From the NCBI GenBank assembly GCA_022615295.1, contig JAKEHF010000090.1, positions 1 through 8,507 on the forward strand: 8,507 bases of DNA. The letters run 5' to 3'. The notes beneath the pieces are model-generated. The model had not been told where the DNA came from. It saw only the letters and a list, made by a program, of their open reading frames with translations, and made no database searches. Below, piece after piece: positions 6,275-8,507 of the stretch (position 1 is its first letter; every line of letters begins with the position of its first letter). The position numbers were made by a program, and so were the translations under genes. Source of the DNA: Actinomycetota bacterium (GTDB lineage: Bacteria > Actinomycetota > Acidimicrobiia > Spongiisociales > ZC4RG35).

Positions 6275-6792
6275 CACGTCTCCTCCAGGTGTCGCAGCAG
6301 TTCGAGGAGACGTCGATGGGCCCGATGGGACCGAGACTTGACGGTCCCCAGCGGTATGTCGAGCCGCTCGGCGATCTCGGCATGGCTCAGACCCTCGAGG
6401 TGGTTGAGACGGAGCACCTCGCGCTCGTTGTCGGGGAGGCGCTCCAAGGCCAGCCTCACCTCGAAGACCTCCCATGCAGTCTCTAGACCGGGACTGACCA
6501 CGGCGACATCGGTCTCGCCATGTGTCCGGCTCCGTGTCTCGGCCCGGTAGATGTCGATGGCCGTCCTCCGAGCGATGGCATAGATCCACGGCGAGAACTC
6601 ACGTTGGGGGTCATAGGTCGACGCCGCTTTCCAGGCTTTGATGAAGGTCTGCTGGGTGGCGTCCGCAGCGAGCTCGCGGTCGCCGAGGATGCCGAGGGCA
6701 ACGGCAAAGACCGGGCCCGCGTATCGCTCGTAGACCGCCTTGACGGCCGTCTCGTCGCCCTGGCGAAACCTCTCGAGAACCTCGTGGTCCAC
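6274..6792 (-). CDS. ECF-type RNA polymerase sigma factor (SigK/SigL-like)
   Basis: This 172-residue sigma-70 family protein has the two domains of an ECF factor. Region 2 spans about residues 8-75: AVYERYAGPVFAVALGILGD, then ATQQTFIKAWKAASTYDPQR and FSPWIYAIARRTAIDIYR, the last part recognising -10 and melting DNA. Region 4 spans about 113-168: LERLPDNEREVLRLNHLEGL, then HAEIAERLDIPLGTVKSRSH, a helix-turn-helix for -35 binding. The sequence is of the type paired with RskA-like anti-sigma factors, and one lies immediately downstream. I chose GTG 6792 because region 2 begins just after it. A CAGAAT box seven bases upstream could be a -10 for a leaderless transcript, though no clear -35 is seen. 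An upstream ATG (6849) would add an Arg-rich leader and overlap the divergent lipoprotein start, so I reject it. Confidence 0.88.
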   Translation of the reverse strand: MDHEVLERFRQGDETAVKAVYERYAGPVFAVALGILGDRELAADATQQTFIKAWKAASTYDPQREFSPWIYAIARRTAIDIYRAETRSRTHGETDVAVVSPGLETAWEVFEVRLALERLPDNEREVLRLNHLEGLSHAEIAERLDIPLGTVKSRSHRAHRRLLELLRHLEET

Positions 6793-6812
6793 TCTCAGGA
6801 TTCTGCCAGGTC

Positions 6813-6850
6813 GCGAACCAGAGCACCTCCGGCGTCGTATTGATGACATG
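6813..6850 (+). promoter_or_regulatory. Candidate ECF-type promoter for the lipoprotein gene
   Basis: GCGAAC (6813-6818) resembles the AAC-type -35 of ECF promoters, and CGTATT (6836-6841) resembles their CGT-type -10. The spacer is 17 bases. The -10 ends six bases before ATG 6848, so the transcript would be leaderless; no Shine-Dalgarno is present. It lies in the 55-base divergent gap with the sigma gene, so that sigma factor is the natural candidate to use it. Inference only. Confidence 0.4.
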
Positions 6851-7390
6851 GCCCAACCTAGCTATCCCCGACGTCTAGCCCTCTTCGCGACCGCCCTCAG
6901 CCTGATCGTTGCCGCCTGTGGTGGTGGGGAGCCCACGGCGACCACGGCACCGGAGGAGCCGACGACTGCACCGTCCGGTGGCGGGGACGCCATCGGGACC
7001 ATTGCCACCGATCTGGGGACGATCCTCACCGGACCAGGGGGGCTCACCCTCTACATCTTTACCGCCGACATCGACGGCGAGAGCAGCTGCTACAACGACT
7101 GCGCCGAGCTTTGGCCGCCGATCCCCGCCGACACTCCGATCGGTCCCGGTCTCGACGCGGCGATGTTCGGGCGCACCACCCGGACCGACGGGAGCGAGCA
7201 GCTCACCGTCAACGGGAAGCCGGTGTACCTCTACACACCTGACACCTCTCCGGGCGATGTCCTCGGTCAAGGCTTCGCAGGCGCCTGGTTCGTGGTCGAT
7301 GCCGACGGGGAGGTGGTCGGTGGTCCGGAGGCCGCCGCTGCGACCTCGGGGGACGAAGACTCCGACGACGGCTACCGGTACGACTACTGA
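6848..7390 (+). CDS. Secreted-repeat (Lipoprotein_15 / COG4315-like) surface lipoprotein
   Basis: The 180-residue product begins with a lipoprotein signal peptide: basic PRR, hydrophobic LALFATALSLI, lipobox VAAC with Cys24 as the likely lipidated residue. A Thr/Pro/Gly-rich linker (27-48) follows. The rest holds two copies of the secreted repeat of unknown function: GGLTLYIFTADIDGESSCYN and DCAELWPPIP (64-93), with the family's CxxxC pair (C81, C85) and WPP, then KPVYLYTPDTSPGDVLGQGF and AGAWFVVDADGEV (124-156). The tail is acidic (GDEDSDDGYRYDY). It is anchored outside the membrane. The biochemical role of the family is not established. ATG 6848 is chosen for the signal peptide and the promoter spacing; the frame upstream of it has no such features. 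It is divergent from the ECF sigma gene, resembling the way SigK controls surface lipoproteins in mycobacteria, so it may be a regulon member. Confidence 0.85.
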   Translation: MAQPSYPRRLALFATALSLIVAACGGGEPTATTAPEEPTTAPSGGGDAIGTIATDLGTILTGPGGLTLYIFTADIDGESSCYNDCAELWPPIPADTPIGPGLDAAMFGRTTRTDGSEQLTVNGKPVYLYTPDTSPGDVLGQGFAGAWFVVDADGEVVGGPEAAAATSGDEDSDDGYRYDY

Positions 7391-7398
7391 GGGGGGCA

Positions 7399-7435
7399 CG
7401 GGGTGGGCGGTGGGCGGTGAGCATCGCCCACCCCG
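7399..7435. terminator. Bidirectional hairpin terminator between convergent genes
   Basis: CGGGGTGGGCG (7399-7409) and CGCCCACCCCG (7425-7435) form a perfect 11-bp GC-rich inverted repeat with a 15-base loop, nine bases after the lipoprotein stop and seven before the end of the convergent small gene. There is no T run on either side. Its loop copies part of the stem, so a shorter 7-bp alternative stem (7410-7416 with 7425-7431) can also form. Confidence 0.7.
7402..7422 (+). repeat. Three tandem 7-bp units in the terminator
   Basis: GGTGGGC is repeated exactly at 7402-7408 and 7409-7415, then with one change (GGTGAGC) at 7416-7422. The first two can pair with GCCCACC at 7426-7432, so the hairpin can form in more than one register. 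Confidence 0.75.
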
Positions 7436-7441
7436 ATTGAA

Positions 7442-7765
7442 TCAGCGAAGGGCGTAGAACCAGTTGCCGCGATAGTCCCGGTCCACCGTCTCCTGTGACT
7501 GGGCGACCGTCGCCAGGACTCCGAGCCGGTCGTTGGTGAGACCCACCGCGGCAAGGACCTCTCTGACCACGTCGAGACGGGGGTTGTCGGTGTCGAGTCT
7601 GTCTCGCTCGGTATCAGTGCTCGTGCACAGCCACACGGCGAGATCGTCGTCATCGGGGAAGGCCGCGGTGTAACGGATTGCCGTCACCCCGTCGGGCCCG
7701 AGACGATCGAGAAGCTGTGGCGTCGCCGTCTCGATCAGTGTCCAGCGATCGTCTGTTGTCACCAC
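7442..7765 (-). CDS. Small hypothetical protein (107 residues)
   Basis: I do not recognise a family. The protein is soluble, with no signal or membrane segment, and acidic in the middle (FPDDDDLAVWLCTSTDTERD, 36-55). A helical stretch follows (LDVVREVLAAVGL, 64-76), then VATVAQSQETVDRDYRG-like sequence ending in NWFYALR (84-107; read LGVLATVAQSQETVDRDY). The compact alternation of strands and helices and the clean C-terminus suggest a complete alpha/beta domain. The start is GTG 7765, directly followed by a second GTG (7762). A weak GAGAG lies about four bases upstream, so the start is uncertain by one codon. It is on the same strand as the VOC gene, 85 bases downstream of it, with a 19-bp palindrome between them. 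Its stop lies seven bases from the bidirectional terminator. Intact coding is likely from its length and codon bias. Confidence 0.7.
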   Translation of the reverse strand: MVTTDDRWTLIETATPQLLDRLGPDGVTAIRYTAAFPDDDDLAVWLCTSTDTERDRLDTDNPRLDVVREVLAAVGLTNDRLGVLATVAQSQETVDRDYRGNWFYALR

Positions 7766-7829
7766 CTAGCTCTCTATCCGCTCATCGACCGGGGTGCAGG
7801 TGACGCGGCCTCACTCCTTGCGTCCAGCG

Positions 7830-7848
7830 GTCGATCACGGTGATCGAC
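7830..7848. promoter_or_regulatory. Perfect 19-bp palindrome, candidate operator or hairpin
   Basis: GTCGATCAC and GTGATCGAC flank one central G. It starts two bases beyond the VOC stop and 65 bases upstream of the small hypothetical gene. As RNA it would give an 8-bp stem with a 3-base loop but no U run. A related half-site, TCATCGAC (7782-7789), differs at one base from TGATCGAC (7841-7848) and lies nearer the small gene's start. An operator fits this better than a terminator, but neither is proven. Confidence 0.45.
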
Positions 7849-7850
7849 GG

Positions 7851-8234
7851 TCAGCCCTGTGGCACCGACTCCCAGAGACCGACCAGGTTGCCCTCGGTGT
7901 CCTTGAAGTAGGCGGAGAATCCCATGTCACCGACCTGCATCCGCTCGTTGACCGTGCTCCCGCCCGCCTGGTTTACGGCCTCGAGTGCCACCTCGATGTT
8001 GTCGACGTCGATCACCAGGTTGGGGGCGGTGAAGTTCCCGTCGCGCTGCATCATGCCGCCGCCGATGTACCCGGGCTCGGTAGGTCCTTGATCACCGGTG
8101 GGACCCGAGTTGACGAGCGTATAACCCATCTCCGGTATCTCCGTCATCTGCCAGTCGAAGACCGCTTTGTAGAAGGAGCGAGCCCGTTCCCCGTCATCGT
8201 ATGGGATCTCGAAATGCACAACACGACCAGACAT
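7851..8234 (-). CDS. VOC-superfamily (glyoxalase/bleomycin-resistance fold) protein
   Basis: This 127-residue protein has the two beta-alpha-beta-beta-beta modules of the vicinal oxygen chelate fold. Module 1 holds VVHFEIPYDDGERARSFYKA and VFDWQM (5-30), where H7 is a possible metal ligand. Module 2 holds NLVIDVDNIEVALEAVNQAG (72-91) and GFSAYFKDTEGNLVGLWE (105-122), with the family signature DxEGN and E122 as the usual final metal ligand. Members include glyoxalases, dioxygenases and antibiotic-binding proteins. This subgroup is usually annotated only as VOC family protein, and its substrate cannot be told. Start ATG 8234 is well supported by AGGAGG six bases upstream; the frame extends to 8273 but without a site. 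A second VOC-like gene ends upstream on the same strand at 8418. Confidence 0.88.
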   Translation of the reverse strand: MSGRVVHFEIPYDDGERARSFYKAVFDWQMTEIPEMGYTLVNSGPTGDQGPTEPGYIGGGMMQRDGNFTAPNLVIDVDNIEVALEAVNQAGGSTVNERMQVGDMGFSAYFKDTEGNLVGLWESVPQG

Positions 8235-8417
8235 GTCGCCTCCTTTGCCTCGAACGTCGGCTCTCCATCGCACGCTATCACGGGCTTACGACAACCAAGA
8301 GGGCTTTGGCCTGCACTGACCCACGGTGTGAGTGTCCCGGATCTCGGAGGTTCTCAGGATCGAGTCGTCCGCTGGATCAGATTCCAGGGACAGCGCTGGG
8401 TCCGGTAGCGCCTCCGG

Positions 8418-8507
8418 TTACATGTCATCGGCCGAGGTGATCGAAAACCCGTTCCCGTCGGGATCGGCCAGCCCAGTGCCTTCGTCTCGGTCGCCCAGAA
8501 CCGTCGC
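8418..8507 (-). CDS. C-terminal end of a second VOC-like protein (5' end beyond the window)
   Basis: Read from the right edge on the minus strand, 29 codons precede TAA (8420-8418). They include GLADPDGNGFSITSADD, and ADPDGNxF is the typical closing strand of VOC/glyoxalase-fold proteins. The rest of the gene lies outside the window. It lies 183 bases upstream of the other VOC gene on the same strand. That gap shows only small imperfect inverted repeats and no clear promoter. The assignment rests on this short motif. Confidence 0.6.
   Translation of the reverse strand, partial: ATVLGDRDEGTGLADPDGNGFSITSADDM

Noticed and set aside
5748..6341. Plus-strand ORF opposite the anti-sigma gene
   Set aside because: Low-complexity antisense frame with no start signal; the minus strand encodes a recognised protein.
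6793..6849. Longer sigma factor starting at ATG 6849
   Set aside because: Adds an Arg-rich leader not seen in ECF factors and overlaps the start of the divergent lipoprotein.
6875..7399. Minus-strand ORF opposite the lipoprotein
   Set aside because: Antisense shadow; the plus strand has a signal peptide, lipobox and secreted repeats.
7794..8408. Plus-strand ORF of 204 codons opposite the VOC gene
   Set aside because: Antisense of a VOC gene that has an ideal ribosome binding site and family motifs.
8235..8417. Possible small gene or RNA in the gap between the two VOC genes
   Set aside because: Only short imperfect inverted repeats (for example CTGGA/TCCAG at 8372-8387); no start site, coding pattern or known RNA seen.

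Overview
The window is GC-rich (every coding frame strongly favours G/C in third positions), uses GTG and TTG starts, has apparently leaderless genes, and carries a SigK/RskA-like sigma/anti-sigma pair. Together these suggest a high-GC actinobacterium, possibly of the Acidimicrobiia type from a metagenome. That placement is an inference; no rRNA or taxonomic marker is present. I see no mobile element, tRNA or CRISPR array.

Layout. (1) 1-1487, plus strand: the C-terminal end of a patatin-like (NTE-type) phospholipase runs in frame, with no stop, into a multi-pass HTTM membrane protein ending at 1216. A short DsrE-family remnant follows (1255-1487); it lacks its central part and has a one-base frameshift. 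(2) 1488-4524, minus strand: a glycosyltransferase-87-like membrane protein (4524-3220), an atypical extended SDR/NAD epimerase split by a one-base frameshift (3153-2276), and an unrecognised single-pass membrane protein (2195-1488). (3) 4596-5576, plus strand: a membrane-anchored GINT1-like/GH43-like five-bladed propeller protein, divergent from the GT87 gene and behind a good candidate leaderless promoter. (4) 5592-7390: an ECF sigma factor and RskA-like anti-sigma factor on the minus strand, divergent from a secreted-repeat lipoprotein. The lipoprotein has an ECF-like promoter candidate, so it may belong to the sigma factor's regulon. A 16-codon mini-ORF with its own strong ribosome binding site exactly bridges the sigma stop and the anti-sigma start. 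(5) 7399-8507: a bidirectional hairpin terminator built on a 7-bp tandem repeat, a small unrecognised protein (7765-7442), a perfect 19-bp palindrome, a VOC/glyoxalase-fold protein (8234-7851), and the 3' end of a second VOC-like gene at the right edge.

Functionally this is mostly cell-envelope material: membrane glycosyltransfer (GT87), a possible glycan-active propeller, HTTM and patatin lipid-related proteins, and an envelope-type ECF signalling cassette with a surface lipoprotein. I do not see an obvious new defence or mobile system. The most unusual items are the sigma/mini-ORF/anti-sigma coupling, the patatin-HTTM reading-frame fusion, and the shrunken DsrE gene. Two genes (DsrE and SDR) are each broken by what looks like the loss of one G in a G run. 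That pattern should first be tested as a sequencing or assembly error.
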